Of a DNA stretch of 64,000 nucleotides, positions 32,144 through 43,125 are shown in pieces. The notes beneath the pieces were generated by a model. That model did no database searches, was not told the DNA's origin, and saw only the letters and a program-made list of their open reading frames with translations. The stretch is from Gari tellinella. Its lineage: Eukaryota; Mollusca; Bivalvia; Cardiida; Psammobiidae. Position numbers and translations under genes: made by a program. The first letter of the stretch is position 1; every line of letters starts with the position of its first letter. Location: NCBI GenBank assembly GCA_922989275.2, contig OV277857.1, forward strand, positions 45,237,083 through 45,301,082, read 5' to 3'.

Positions 32144-34744
32144 GAGTGCAGCAATGAACTTAGTGATTTAGGGCAAAGGGAGATAACCGAGCCTGGTCAA
32201 ATTGACAGTCTTTATAAGTCTATCACACACGTGATTAACAAAGCCAATGAAAGCTGTTTTCCAAAATCAAAATTTAAACATTTCGTAAAACCATACTGGG
32301 ACGATGAATTAAAAGCTGCATGTCAAAATTCAAAACAAAAGCGTAGAAACTGGATACTGGACGGACAACCTAGAGGCGGGGTAAACAATTCACACTCCGA
32401 ATATAAAAATGCAAAACGTATTTTTCGTAAAATTCATCGTCAAAAAGCTTCTTCTTATTTGCAAAAGCTCCATGAAGAAATTGACAAGAATGCTGAATTA
32501 GATACAAAATTATTTTGGAAATGTGTAAACCGGCGGCGTAAGCGTTCTAAAACCGCTGTAGGCAGCGAAATGATATTTAACGGTACAGTATATAGAGATC
32601 CACGACTAATTAACGAACAGTGGTCTTTATTCTTCAATAATCTATATTTGCCGTCATGTTCTGATACTTTTGATGAACCAAACCGTGCACAAGTTATTAC
32701 AGAACTGGAATCTATTAATAGGCGAATTTCATTAGATAAAGTGGATAAAAGTAAAACATGTGTATCACTAGGCGAGGTGAAAAGAGTGTGTGAAAAAGCA
32801 AAGAAAAATAAAGCATGTGGGCCAGATGGTTGCTTTAATGAGAATTTTAAATATGGCGGTATTGTAATGCATAAGTTATGTGCGAAATTGTTTAGTTCTA
32901 TGCTAGAATTTTCTCATTGTCCAGTGGTAATGAAAAAGGGCGAGATAATAGTTTTACATAAGGGCGGGAACAAATCCCTTAATAACCCAAATAACTACAG
33001 GGCAATTACATTATCGTCTGTATTATTAAAACTGTACGAGTCTATTCTATTAGAACGTATACAATGCAGTAGTTATGCAATTAATGAGTTACAAGGTGGG
33101 TTCCGTAAAGGGATGGGGTGTATAATGACATCATTTTTATTTAGGGAATCTAACTATTATGCAATAGAAAATGGAAGTAAATTATATACATGCTTCCTTG
33201 ATGTAAGTAAAGCGTTTGATTGCGTGTGGCATGATGCTTTGATGGTCAAATTATACAATACGAACGTTGATACATATCTATATAAAGCTGTATATAACTT
33301 ATATCAAAATATGGAAAGTCGTGTCAAAAGTAATGGTTTTACATCAGACTGGTTCAATGTATTACAGGGAACCAGACAAGGGGGTGTACTCAGTCCACAT
33401 TTGTATCTCGTTTTCATCAACGAACTGCTTGATAAACTAGTACAAAGTCAGTATGGTCTCTCAGTATATAACCTTAACGTTACATGTCCTTCATCGGCTG
33501 ATGATATGCTTTTACTGTCATTATCAAAATCAGGATTACAACAATTAATGAATATGTGCTATGACTATGCAAACTCATTTAGGTACAAATACAACTCATC
33601 GAAATCTGCCGTTATTGTTACCAATCAAACATTGAAAAAGTCTAAACTTAGTCACCGAAAATGGCAGCTTGGTACTTATGATGTAACAGAAGAAGACTCC
33701 TATGTTCACCTAGGTGTTTTGTTTCAAAGCCACTGTGATTTCTCAAAAACTGTTCGTGAGAGCTCTAGCAAACTTCGGAAAACATTTTTTAGTATTGTAA
33801 ATTGTGGTATATATGAGGACGGTATCAGTCCATTGTCAGCCAAAAAACTATATGAGACAATTGTCCTGCCAAAAGCCCTATACGGGTGCGAAATGTGGTC
33901 AGACTTGAGCACTGAGGACATAAATATTCTTGAAATAGCGCATAGGTTCTGCATAAAGATGATGCAAAGTGTTCCGAAACAGTCGAGAACAGATCTAATT
34001 TTAACCTCACTTGGTATGCTACCCATTGAAGCAGAAATAGATAAGAGAAAATTAGTATTTTTAGGACAAATCTGTAGACTTGAAGAAACAAGCATTGTTA
34101 AAAGAATGTTTGTCAATCGGCTATGTAATTTTAAGAATAACCCCTGTAAGGTTCGTGGGTTTATACCCGATATTTACAGAATATGTAATAAATATAGTTT
34201 GTGCCGAACAATGGACACGTATTTTCAATCTGGTCAGTTTCCACCAAAGGCTGTATGGAAACGAATAATTATAAACACTGTGAAAATTAAATATTCATCA
34301 ATGTCAGAAACGCGTATCTTGTCAGACGACAGCATGAAAGATTTTAAACTTATACAGCCATTGAATATCATAGCCCCATGTCAGCTATGGATTATTAGTC
34401 AAAACAACCGTAAGCTCCTAAAGAGCGCTCAGTCAGTTATGCGATTTACACATATTCTGTTTGCAAGACCTTATATCACTCGTTGCAGTCGCTGTGACAA
34501 CGTAACAGACAATATTGCCTTGCACTTGACTCTACATTGCTGTAAAACGTTGCAAGCAAGGTACAGTCTATGGCAGAGCATGTATCAGTTGTGCGGTCAT
34601 TCCGTGTATATAAGGCTAATAGCTTGTCCGCAGCGACTGCAAATCATCCATCTGCTATCTGGTTTGAAAGCTTTTCTTAATTACGACTCCAATATACTTT
34701 GCTCTCAGATGATAGGCGAATTTTGTCGTAAGATTCTCAATTGA
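32144..34744 (+). CDS. LINE I ORF2, C-terminal part: reverse transcriptase
   Basis: 866 codons in frame with the upstream endonuclease part if the insertion and one AT are removed. RT motifs in order: 'KNKACGPDGCFNENF', 'NNYRAITLSSVLLKLYES', 'ELQGGFRKGMGC', motif A 'CFLDVSKAFDCVWHDAL', motif B 'LQGTRQGGVLSPHLY', motif C 'SSADDMLLLS' and motif D 'YNSSKSAVI'. The catalytic Asp pair is present, but the residue before Ala-Asp-Asp is Ser instead of the usual aromatic. Later 'RTDLILTSLGMLPIEAEIDKR' and a Cys/His-rich tail 'CSRCDNVTDNIALHLTLHC' are typical of LINE C-termini. An ATG at 32069 lies inside the inserted element and is not the natural start. Confidence 0.92.
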   Translation, partial: ECSNELSDLGQREITEPGQIDSLYKSITHVINKANESCFPKSKFKHFVKPYWDDELKAACQNSKQKRRNWILDGQPRGGVNNSHSEYKNAKRIFRKIHRQKASSYLQKLHEEIDKNAELDTKLFWKCVNRRRKRSKTAVGSEMIFNGTVYRDPRLINEQWSLFFNNLYLPSCSDTFDEPNRAQVITELESINRRISLDKVDKSKTCVSLGEVKRVCEKAKKNKACGPDGCFNENFKYGGIVMHKLCAKLFSSMLEFSHCPVVMKKGEIIVLHKGGNKSLNNPNNYRAITLSSVLLKLYESILLERIQCSSYAINELQGGFRKGMGCIMTSFLFRESNYYAIENGSKLYTCFLDVSKAFDCVWHDALMVKLYNTNVDTYLYKAVYNLYQNMESRVKSNGFTSDWFNVLQGTRQGGVLSPHLYLVFINELLDKLVQSQYGLSVYNLNVTCPSSADDMLLLSLSKSGLQQLMNMCYDYANSFRYKYNSSKSAVIVTNQTLKKSKLSHRKWQLGTYDVTEEDSYVHLGVLFQSHCDFSKTVRESSSKLRKTFFSIVNCGIYEDGISPLSAKKLYETIVLPKALYGCEMWSDLSTEDINILEIAHRFCIKMMQSVPKQSRTDLILTSLGMLPIEAEIDKRKLVFLGQICRLEETSIVKRMFVNRLCNFKNNPCKVRGFIPDIYRICNKYSLCRTMDTYFQSGQFPPKAVWKRIIINTVKIKYSSMSETRILSDDSMKDFKLIQPLNIIAPCQLWIISQNNRKLLKSAQSVMRFTHILFARPYITRCSRCDNVTDNIALHLTLHCCKTLQARYSLWQSMYQLCGHSVYIRLIACPQRLQIIHLLSGLKAFLNYDSNILCSQMIGEFCRKILN

Positions 34745-34798
34745 TATCTCAGATATTAAGCATATAGTGATTTACATTATTTTATCGTAATCTGAGTG

Positions 34799-34868
34799 GC
34801 AAACAGTCACTTTGGAGCCTGATCAGAGGCCGGGTTACCCGGCGTCTGATCGGACTCCTAACTGTTTG
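34799..34868. repeat. Palindrome family A in LINE 3' region
   Basis: 'ggcaaacagtcactttggag' opposed to 'ggactcctaactgtttg', centre 'gccgggttacccggc'. Confidence 0.8.
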
Positions 34869-35641
34869 TATTGGACATAATAGTGGTTCGAAGTATCCAT
34901 GTGTATTGTCAAAATAACAGTCCATCCATAAATGGAAGCTTGGAGCCACGTTTATGAAGAGTATATTGTTATATTATAATAATTATATATAACATAATAT
35001 ACATAACATATAACAAATAGTGCTGATTTCTTTGTTCTGCAGAACACTGTGTTATGAAGTGACTTATTTGTAATTTTGTGCACGAACATATGAAAACATA
35101 TATGTGTGTATATTGTAAGTGTGTGTATGTATACAGATATATATATATATGATATGTGGACGTGACTTTGTATGTTTGAATCTATATGTATACATTTAAA
35201 GTGCCTTAAATTAGATATTTCGTGCATCTGTGCGTGTATGAATGCGTGGCATTTCTGGATTCTGAATAGTCTAATAAATACTGTTCTAAATCAAAAGGCA
35301 GCGCAGATCTTGATCATAGGGCTTCTAATGTAGCTCTCTGATCTGGGTCTATATTGTTTTCAAATGTAATGAGTATAGTTTGAACGGGTCCACGGTATTA
35401 AAAGTGTTAACTGATCTCAGTATTGGTTATACAGAGTATTATTATTAGTTCTCTTCAGTGATAAACTACTTGATGTGTGACGAACGCCACGCAGAGAGCT
35501 CCTGAAGGAGCATTCTTCGTTGCTTTTGTCCAGCATCAAGCTTTCGCCTATCTTGAACAATCACAATCGAGCTCGATTGTCGTAAAATAGAGGGTAGACT
35601 GTGTTTTGTATTTGCCGTAGCCACCGGCCTTTCTGTCACTC

Positions 35642-35850
35642 TTAACTCTTTGCATGCTGGGTATTTCTTCGTCTGCAATAATTGTCGGCTGCTGATGATC
35701 TAAACATACAATTTTCTAATAGGGACAGAGCGTCAAACAGTCTCCATCCTGATGAGACGTCGTATTACTCGGCGTCTCATCTGGATCCAAACTGTTTGCA
35801 AAGATAATCACTGTGGCAGATATATCCGCCGCTAGCAGGTAAAGAGTTAA
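35642..35850. mobile_element. TTAA-type MITE carrying palindrome A
   Basis: TTAA at 35642-35645 and 35847-35850. Termini 'ctctttgcatgctgg' and 'gctagcaggtaaagag'. Palindrome A at 35733-35799. Confidence 0.75.
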
Positions 35851-36354
35851 TGTTTGTGTTCAGTGTTTTATGTATAACATTCCTCAGTTGCCTGCTGTAT
35901 TTCGTTTCGATAGCGGGTGACAAAACGGGGGAAACCTTAAAATCTTATTATTGCTAATTTTGCTTCCCTTCTCAATGCCGATCTCTCTCTTGCATCATTC
36001 TGGTGTGGTCAAATTGTGAAATGACTATCTATTTGACTTGCTGCAATGGTGGAGGAGAGGGGTTCGTGCACACCGCATGTAATCGGGTCGCGAGGGGAAC
36101 ACATGTGTTTAGTAGGTAATACTATATATAGTATTTCGACATGGATGCATGTGATTGTATAGACCGAAGTATAATTGAGTGTATTTGTCTTTTCCAGGGG
36201 AGACAAATACACGCAACTATACATCGCCACATAATTGTTTCATATTTTGCTCTCTTTTCCCCTTTTCTTTTTGTTTGTCACTTTGTATGTACATACACGT
36301 TTGAACTGTTTGTATTATGTAGTGTTGTGCTCTCCTTATCTGGAGGAAATAAAG

Positions 36355-36387
<33 letters not shown>

Positions 36388-37078
36388 ATGACTCCAGATA
36401 ATGGAATATCTTGAAAACTAAAATCTTTATACCTGCTCAAAACGCTATGGTGTGGCTACTTCGTTGAAACATCTTTCAAAGATTCCACTGGATTTAGTCT
36501 AAACATGAATGAGAAAAAGTGAGAAATAGTTTGGTTACTCCCTCTTATCTTTCTTTCTTTCTTTAATGCCGACCACTCATGAATGAGGATTTTGACATGT
36601 GTTGGTCTATTCATTTCTAACTCTTGCTATTTCTATGATAATGTTATATCATGTTTTAACCCTTACTGAGCTCGGACCAAGCACAAACTGCATGTACTTG
36701 TGAATAGTACACTTGTCTTGTGCAAACAGTGTAGACCCTTATCAGAGGGCTCCTTTAGGAGCTCTCTGATCAGGGTCTGCACTGTTTGCCATACTTTTAT
36801 AATATTTTTACGATGTTTTTCTTTGAAGGCACATTAGTAGTTATGGTAATTTATATAAGATAACTCAATGAGTTTGATCAATTCTGGAGTTTTGTAAGGA
36901 TTAAACTGACACACAGTTTACAAAGATTTACTTGACCGTGAAGTCAAATTTTACTTTCATCATATTGTAGCAATTCATGAGTTTATTTAATCATTCAGGA
37001 AGTACTGAAGATGCCAGATAAATGAGATACTACGGCTCATTATAAATGATAAAAAAAAGAAAGTAAACCAATGATATA

Positions 37079-37324
37079 CAGTGGAGAATCTGTTGTTCTT
37101 TCCCAATAAACGCGTTTACGCTAAAACTATTATTTGCAGTGCAAACAGTTTGGAGCCAGATCAGACGCCGGGTAACCCGGCGTCTGATCAGGCTCCAAAC
37201 TGTTTGCCACCAAGATAAACAAGAATTATCAGAATTGTCCAAAAGTTGTTCTTTTCTACGTTTTAGTGCTTTGCGTTTGCGTACGTTTGCGTTTAAACGG
37301 GAAAGAATAACAGATTCTCCACTG
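37079..37324. mobile_element. MITE family 2 (duplicate of 22983 copy)
   Basis: Same TIRs, TA flanks and central palindrome A as the left copy. Confidence 0.88.
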
Positions 37325-37678
37325 TACATGTACAGTCATGAACATGCACCATGAGAAATATGCTAGCAGATAGTTGCTTAAAGCAAGCTGAAACTAAAGC
37401 AGACTTTGCCTTAAGTAAATATTTCACTTTTATCTGGTCATGAATATGTTCTTTATCCTTGCAGATGGTAGCTTAAAGCTTATTTTCTGTATTCTAGCAG
37501 ATTGTAGCTGAAAGCGTGTTGAAAGTAAAGCAGAATGCGCTTTAGGGCACATTTTGCTTTACTTTCAAGCTGCTTAAAGTGATCATATACAGTAGTATCA
37601 CCATAGGATTTGGTGCTGAAATGAGTGAGAAAATGTTGGATTTGTTCCGTTTACTCCACCTTATCTAGAACCCTGTTA

Positions 37679-37926
37679 CAGTGGAGAATCTGTTATTCTT
37701 TCCCAATAAACGCGTTTACGCTAAAACTATTATTTGCAGTGCAAACAGTTTGGCGCCAGATCAGACGCCGGGTAACCCGGCGTGTGATCAGGCTCCAAAC
37801 TGTTTGCCACCAAGATAAATATGAATTATCAGAATTGTCAAAAAGTTGTACTTTTCTACGTTTTTAGTGCTTTGCGTTTGCGTACGTTTGCCGTTTAAAC
37901 GGGAAAGAATAACAGATTCTCCACTG
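37679..37926. mobile_element. MITE family 2 (duplicate of 23583 copy)
   Basis: Same TIRs and TA flanks. Lies 34 bp before the duplicated exon acceptor. Confidence 0.88.
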
Positions 37927-37960
37927 TACTGGTGTTACAGTTCTGTATTGTTTGTTACAG

Positions 37961-38021
37961 AATGAGGCTCTCAAGAAGAAGATTTCAGACAAGGATGAGC
38001 AGACGAAGGACATGAAAGGCT
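37961..38021 (+). CDS. Duplicate of coiled-coil exon E1
   Basis: Identical 61-nt exon with the same acceptor and 'gtaagt' donor as at 23865. Because 61 is not a multiple of three, splicing both copies into one mRNA would shift the frame; only one could be used per transcript. Confidence 0.5.
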
Positions 38022-38595
38022 GTAAGTAATGGTGTTTAAGTTCCAGGGTTCCAGATAAGGAGGGTATTTCAAAAACTAAAATCTTTATTTCTGCTTTAAA
38101 CCCTATGGTGTCACTACTCATTAGAATCGTCTCGAAGAGACGATTCTAATGAGTAGAAACATCATAGGATTAGATTTAGAAAAAAATGGATTTGTGCAGT
38201 TTACTCCTTCTTATCTGGAGCCCTGGTGTTAACCTTTCCAATACTGGGACCCTGTATTGAAGATCTTGCAAACAGTTTGGATCTAAAATGTATTCCTGGG
38301 TTAGTCGGTAAGCTTTGTAATACACTTCTTATCTTGGGCCCTTTTGATTTATACTCGATGTCATTTTCCTTATAGGCTGGAAAGAATGTTGAATAAATCT
38401 GTATTCTTATATGAGGCATAGTATTCTAATACAGACTGGTGGTAACTGAAGATAGGAGAAAAGTAATAAAGAAAGCCTTCTATTGGAGCTTTCTGAATTA
38501 CTTTTGTCCTTGATTAGACAGTCACCTGTCTACATGCTGCTTCATTTAGTGATTGCTTAGCCAATGGTCTGTTTTAAAACTGAAGACAGGTAACT

Positions 38596-39186
38596 ACTTA
38601 ACCCTTTACTCCATAGCGTATTTCTTGTTTTGAAGATAGATGATTGCTTAAAGCAGGTTGGAAGTAAAGCAGAGAACACCTTAAGGCACAGTCTGCTTTA
38701 CTTTCAACATGCTTTAAGCTACCATCTGATATTAAATATAAAACATGTATAAGGATTGAAATTCATGAGTGTATCAGATGGATAAATTTATTAAGTAAAC
38801 TTGTTCTTAGTCAAGATGAAATAAATAATATGTCTTAAATTGTCTATACCCCATAGCCTGTTTCTAGTTTTGAAGACAAGTGGCCACTTATAACAGGCTG
38901 AAAGTAACGCTGAATGCACATTAAGTCAAATTCTGCTTTACTTGCAGCCTGTTATAAGTTCACACCTGTTAGGATACAGAAAATATTTCTTATATTGTAC
39001 ATGTTCATGACTGTATAAAGTGGAGCCATTTTCTTTAGGGGAGGAATAAATTTAATATGCTTAACCCATTACCCCATAGTCTTTTCTTATATTGAAGATA
39101 TGTGACCCCTAAAGGCAGGTTGAAAGTGAAGCAGAATGCACCTAAAGGCGCATTCTGCTTTACTTCAACCTACTTTAAGCTACCAT
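38596..39186 (+). mobile_element. Duplicate cluster of TTAA-type MITEs with palindrome B
   Basis: Mirror at +14096 of the cluster at 24500-25090, with palindromes near 38646, 38886 and 39106. Confidence 0.7.
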
Positions 39187-39205
39187 CTGCTAGAACAAAG
39201 AAAAA

Positions 39206-39450
39206 ACAAGAGCCTCATGGGACATATTTCGCTCACCTGAGAATAGCTGAATGATTTATGTCCAGGACTTTGTCATTTTTTACCCGAGGGCATAATTTGA
39301 ACAATCTTAATAGAGGACTTGTAGATGATGCTATATGCCAAATATCTAAGATCAGGGTACTAGGGTTTTAGACAAGAAGATTTTTTTAAGTTTCCATTGA
39401 AAAAATCTATTTTTAGCTCCTGTGACCTACATATGCAGAAGGTTTAGCTA
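39206..39450 (+). mobile_element. Helitron/pearl-like head, continuing past the duplication edge
   Basis: Continues with 'gaggacttgtagatgatgct', 'gacaagaagatttttttaag' and 'ttagctcctgtgacctacat', the same core as at 45357-46535. It then gives way to LINE II. Confidence 0.7.
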
Positions 39451-39454
39451 CTCA

Positions 39455-39924
39455 GAGTGTTTTTGATTTTATTCTTGATGATTTGATTTTGTTTGAAAAT
39501 ACGTACAGTAGCTCATGTCAATTTCTGATTACTGGTGATTTTAATGGCAGGGTGGGGGGAAAGACCAGATTATGCTGAAAATGAAGATTTGGTAAACTTA
39601 AACCTTTTACCTGATGATTACATACAGGATACATTACTTAGTCGGTGTTCGGAAGATAAAACAGTAAATGAAATTGGCATTGAGCTACTGGATTTCTGTA
39701 AACAAACAGGTTTGAGAATTGTGAATGGTAGAATGTTTGAAGATGAAAATGTTGGAAAGTTTACATGTGTTAAACACGCCGGCAGTAGTGTAGTAGATCT
39801 TGTAATGTGTCGCACATCTCTCTTTGATAATTTTAAAAGTTTTTCTATTGAGGATCCAAATTTGCTATCTGATCATTGCGTGGTAGAGTTTTCACTTAAG
39901 CAAACTTCCCACACAAAGTGGTAA
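39455..39924 (+). pseudogene. LINE II endonuclease C-terminal part
   Basis: Begins in one frame with 'SVFDFILDDLILFENT' and 'CQFLITGDFNGRVG', then shifts frame at the G run near 39550. It continues 'ERPDYAENEDLVNLN', 'LDFCKQTGLRIVNGRMF', 'VVDLVMCRTSLFDN' and 'LLSDHCVVEFSL'. The GDFN, VDLV and SDH motifs of the APE-type endonuclease are intact, but the N-terminal catalytic Asn and Glu are missing by 5' truncation. Confidence 0.82.
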
Positions 39925-40552
39925 TGCCGATCAAAGGGAGACAACCTTTACACAAACAGCAAATTACAAATACAAATGGGATAATTCTAAGCTTAATTCT
40001 TATAAAGAAAAAATAGAAAATCAAGACCTTCGAGATATGCTTAATACATTATCGAATAAACTAGATACGATTGACAATAATGAAGACCTAAATAGGAATC
40101 TAAAGGAATTTTACGAGTTACTAGGCGATGTTTGTGACCCGTTTTTTAAAAAACACACATGTATAAATACTGATATACACGGGAATAATTCACCGAAAAA
40201 GAACGAGCCATGGCTCAACCAATGCTGTAAAGAGAAAAACGTAATGTATTTTATGAAAAATTAAATGATTACAGGTTAAATCAAACGGAAGAGACTCGCA
40301 CCTTGATGACGTCAGCAAGAGCAGATTATAAAAATATGATACGTAGTAAAAAAGTAGAATATGATAAAAATCAGACGAGAAAATTAGAAGCAATGAGGTT
40401 TAAAAACGCAAAAGAATACTGGAAAATGTTGAAAGGCGTAACATCAGAAAGATAATCGAAACACTTAACAACAAAAGATTTCTCGGAGTATTTTAAAGCA
40501 GTTAATGATCCAAATTCTGTATTCTTTCAGCCTGATGAAGATATTTTAGCTT
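39925..40552 (+). pseudogene. LINE II linker between endonuclease and RT
   Basis: Codes (with shifts) for 'KYKWDNSKLNSYKEKIENQ', 'NEPWLNQCCKEKNVMYF' and then, in another frame, 'ARADYKNMIRSKKVEYDK' and 'NAKEYWKMLKGVTSER'. This is the basic linker typical of LINE ORF2. A frameshift near 40245 and a stop after 40455 interrupt it. Confidence 0.75.
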
Positions 40553-40805
40553 TTAACCCTTTCCCTTATAGAAGCGACTTTTAGCACATTTATCTTATTC
40601 ATCCGCTGAAGAAAATAGTTCCAAATTATACCGTAATGAATATGTGTCATATTAAATACTTTCCTTATTCTAGCAGTTAATAGCTTAAAGCAGGCTGAAA
40701 GTAAAGCAGAATGCGCCATTGGGCGCATTCTGCTTTACTTTAAACCTGCTTTAAGTAGTCACATATCTTCAATACTAGAAACAATGCTATCAGGTAAAGG
40801 GTTAA
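40553..40805 (+). mobile_element. TTAA-type MITE with palindrome B inside LINE II
   Basis: The 245-bp element is flanked by TTAA at 40553-40556 and 40802-40805. Termini 'ccctttcccttatag' and 'ctatcaggtaaaggg' are inverted. The near-perfect palindrome is at 40683-40756. Removing the element plus one TTAA leaves the LINE frame uninterrupted, confirming the target site. Confidence 0.85.
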
Positions 40806-41209
40806 TGAAAAATATTTAAACGGAGAACTCCAAGAAATGTTTTCGGAACTCAACGTTAATATAACCAGAGAAGAAATCTTTAAAGCTTGTAAAGATATGA
40901 AATCGGGCAAGTCCGGTTATAAATGAATTTTTTAAACATGGTATACATGCATTAATCCCTTTTATAGATAAACTATTTAATACTGTTTTAAGCACAGGTT
41001 ATTTCCCAAATAGCTGGTCAGAAAGACACATTGTACATATCTTTAAAAAGGGCGATATTAACGACGCTGGTAATTATAGGGGGATAACTCTTTTAAGTGC
41101 ATTAGGCAAACTTTTCACCAGAGTGATTAACACTAGGCTGATCGAATGGGCAGAACAATGTCACGTTTTATGTAGAGGCCCAAGCAGGGTTTAGGAAAAA
41201 TATTAGTAC
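40806..41209 (+). pseudogene. LINE II RT, N-terminal fingers region
   Basis: Codes 'EIFKACKDMKSGKSGY', then after a small deletion near 40918 'NEFFKHGIHALIPFIDKLF', 'NAGNYRGI'-type 'INDAGNYRGITLLSALGKLF' and, after another 1-nt shift near 41170, 'VEAQAGFRKNIS'. These are the RT motifs preceding motif A. Confidence 0.82.
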
Positions 41210-41211
41210 TA

Positions 41212-42251
41212 CAGTAAAACTCTGATATAGTGAATTTCAGGGGACCACCAGATTTACTTCACTATAAGCATACTTCACTATATTGATATAGTGAAATAAT
41301 TCGCTATAATATTTCAACTCAAATATGGATTCATATACTTGTATATGTACAGTGCATAGATCTACATGTACATGTATGTGTAGCTGAATCTGTATTTAAG
41401 TGAAATACATGTTATACAACAGTAAATAATAACTATTCATTCATGTAAAGTAACTTTATATGTTTAGGCTAATTCAGTGTACAGTCGAACATGCCTTAGT
41501 GACCGTCTGTTTTAAGAGACTATCTGTCTTATGTGACCTTACTTGAGGCTCTCAACAGTTTTTACTAGATATTAAACCTGAATCAGAGACTACCTGTCTT
41601 ATGTGACAAGTGACCATGAAATGTGACTCCCTTCGGCAATTATCACCCTGTATTTAAAGATTTTAAGATAGTGTTTTAACACTTTTTAGCACATGGTCAA
41701 ACATTTATGGTAACAATTAGTTATTTGAGGTGTGACATTAACACATTTGAGTGTTTAAGTGTCATTGTAGGAAATAAATTGAAATGGATTTATATAATAG
41801 ATCTCTATGATCTTGTTAAATGTATGTAAATTGTAAATACATTGTATAATTTAAGCCTAATCAATTATTAGATTATACAATTCTAATTAAATAAAAATGT
41901 ACTTTAAACATCTTACTATAACTATTGTATCTATAAAATTAATGAGCTACTTTTATTACTTTACTAAAATATCTTCTGATTAGGTAATGTATCAAAGTAT
42001 GCAAAAAACATACATGCTCTACTAATTATGCCTCCAGGTTCGACTGCACTATAACGCAGGCATTTTATGCAATTTTAATCATTTCGGGACCGGAGATTTG
42101 ATTCACTATAAACGAAACTGCACTATAACCAAATTCACTATAAACATCAAATTTTGTATAGGCTATAGAGGCTTTTCGCCGGGGAATCGATTTCGATTCA
42201 CTATAACAAGAAATTCACTGTATCAGAGTTCACTATAACTGGGTTTTACTG
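41212..42251. mobile_element. pogo-like non-autonomous element (1040 bp) inside LINE II
   Basis: Termini 'cagtaaaactctgatatagt' and '...aactgggttttactg' with TA at 41210-41211 and 42252-42253. Subterminal 'ttcactata' repeats are abundant. No transposase ORF. Removing the element plus one TA restores 'FRKNIST' joined in frame to 'IDNVFILQGL'. The CAGTAAAAC terminus is characteristic of pogo-type elements. Confidence 0.85.
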
Positions 42252-42253
42252 TA

Positions 42254-43125
42254 TTGATAATGTATTTATTTTACAGGGCTTAATCTCTCATACGTTGAAT
42301 GATAATAAAAAGTTATTTGTTGCTTTTATAGACTTTAAAAAAGCTTTTGACTATATTGTGCGAGATGTATTGTGGTTTAAACTTATCAAATACGGAGTTA
42401 GAGGTAAAATTCTTAATATAATAAAGTCTATGTATAGTAACCTTAGATCTATGGTTAAATATGACAATAATTTAAGTGATGGCTTCTCCTTTACACTGGG
42501 GGTAGCTCAGGGTGAGTGTTTATCGCCATTTTTATTTGCCATGTGCTTAAATGATCTGGAAGAGACCTTTATTTTAAAGGGCTATGAAGGAATAGATATA
42601 GGTGCAATTAAGCTTTGTTTGCTGCTATATGCAGATGATATAGTTTTATTTTCGAGCACTGAAAATGGATTGCAAGAAGGTTTAGATATTTTGTATGATT
42701 ACTGCCAGCGATGGAGGCTTGTAGTAAATGTTGATAAAACAAAAGTAATGATTTTTAAAAAGGGTGGAAGAATACGAAAAGGTACTAGATTTACTTACAA
42801 TAATCTTGAAATTGAAATTGTGCATAAGTTTACCTATTTAGGTGTAGTATTTACTAGTGGGGATTCGTTTTCTGAAACACATTCTGCATTAGCTGGCCAG
42901 GCATTAAAGGCACTTTTTAAACTAAAGACATACTTGTATAATTTCACAAATATTTCAGTTAAACATAATTTGGAGCTGTTTGATAAACTTATATTGCCAG
43001 TACTTAACTATGGAAGTGAGGTGTGTGGTTTTACAAAGGCAGATAAACTAGAGAGAGTCCATCTTAAGTTCTGTAAACAACTACATGGAGTTAGACCCAA
43101 AATAATTTTATATATGGAGAGTTAG
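42254..43125 (+). pseudogene. LINE II reverse transcriptase catalytic part
   Basis: Motif A 'FVAFIDFKKAFDYIVRDVLW', motif B 'LGVAQGECLSPFLFAMCLND', motif C 'CLLLYADDIVLFSS' with an intact YADD, and motif D 'NVDKTKVMIFKKGG'. The thumb region 'FTYLGVVFTSGDSFSETHSA' follows. The frame is open here although the flanking parts of the element are shifted. Ends by a frameshift near 43100, after 'KFCKQLHGVRPK'. Confidence 0.9.

Larger units (their letters stand above)
25217..36381 (+). mobile_element. LINE I: full-length non-LTR retrotransposon split by a foldback insertion
   Basis: Order: ~590-bp 5' region, one long ORF with endonuclease and RT (25804-26634 and 32144-34744), then ~1.6-kb 3' region. 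It ends with an AATAAA-like 'ggaaataaag' and a (att)n tail. Without the 5507-bp insertion the element is about 5.66 kb, normal for a complete LINE. The ORF shows no other breaks, so the copy looks young. Domain order and ATT tail fit the Jockey/CR1-type radiation; the exact clade is not decided. Confidence 0.9.
34745..36381 (+). other. LINE I 3' region with inserted palindromes and ATT tail
   Basis: Noncoding. Holds palindrome A at 34799-34868, a TTAA MITE at 35642-35850 and a family-C-like hairpin near 35490-35545. The (att)n tail is at 36357-36385. Confidence 0.7.
36382..39312 (+). repeat. Right copy of 2.93-kb direct repeat flanking LINE I
   Basis: Starts 'attaatatgactcc' directly after the LINE ATT tail and ends '...caatcttaata', beyond which it diverges from the left copy. 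It contains the same palindrome A (36722), MITE-2 pair, exon and palindrome-B MITEs as 22286-25216. Confidence 0.93.

Noticed and set aside
33724..34116. Antisense ORFs of 130 and 88 codons opposite LINE I RT
   Set aside because: They are shadows of the RT coding frame.
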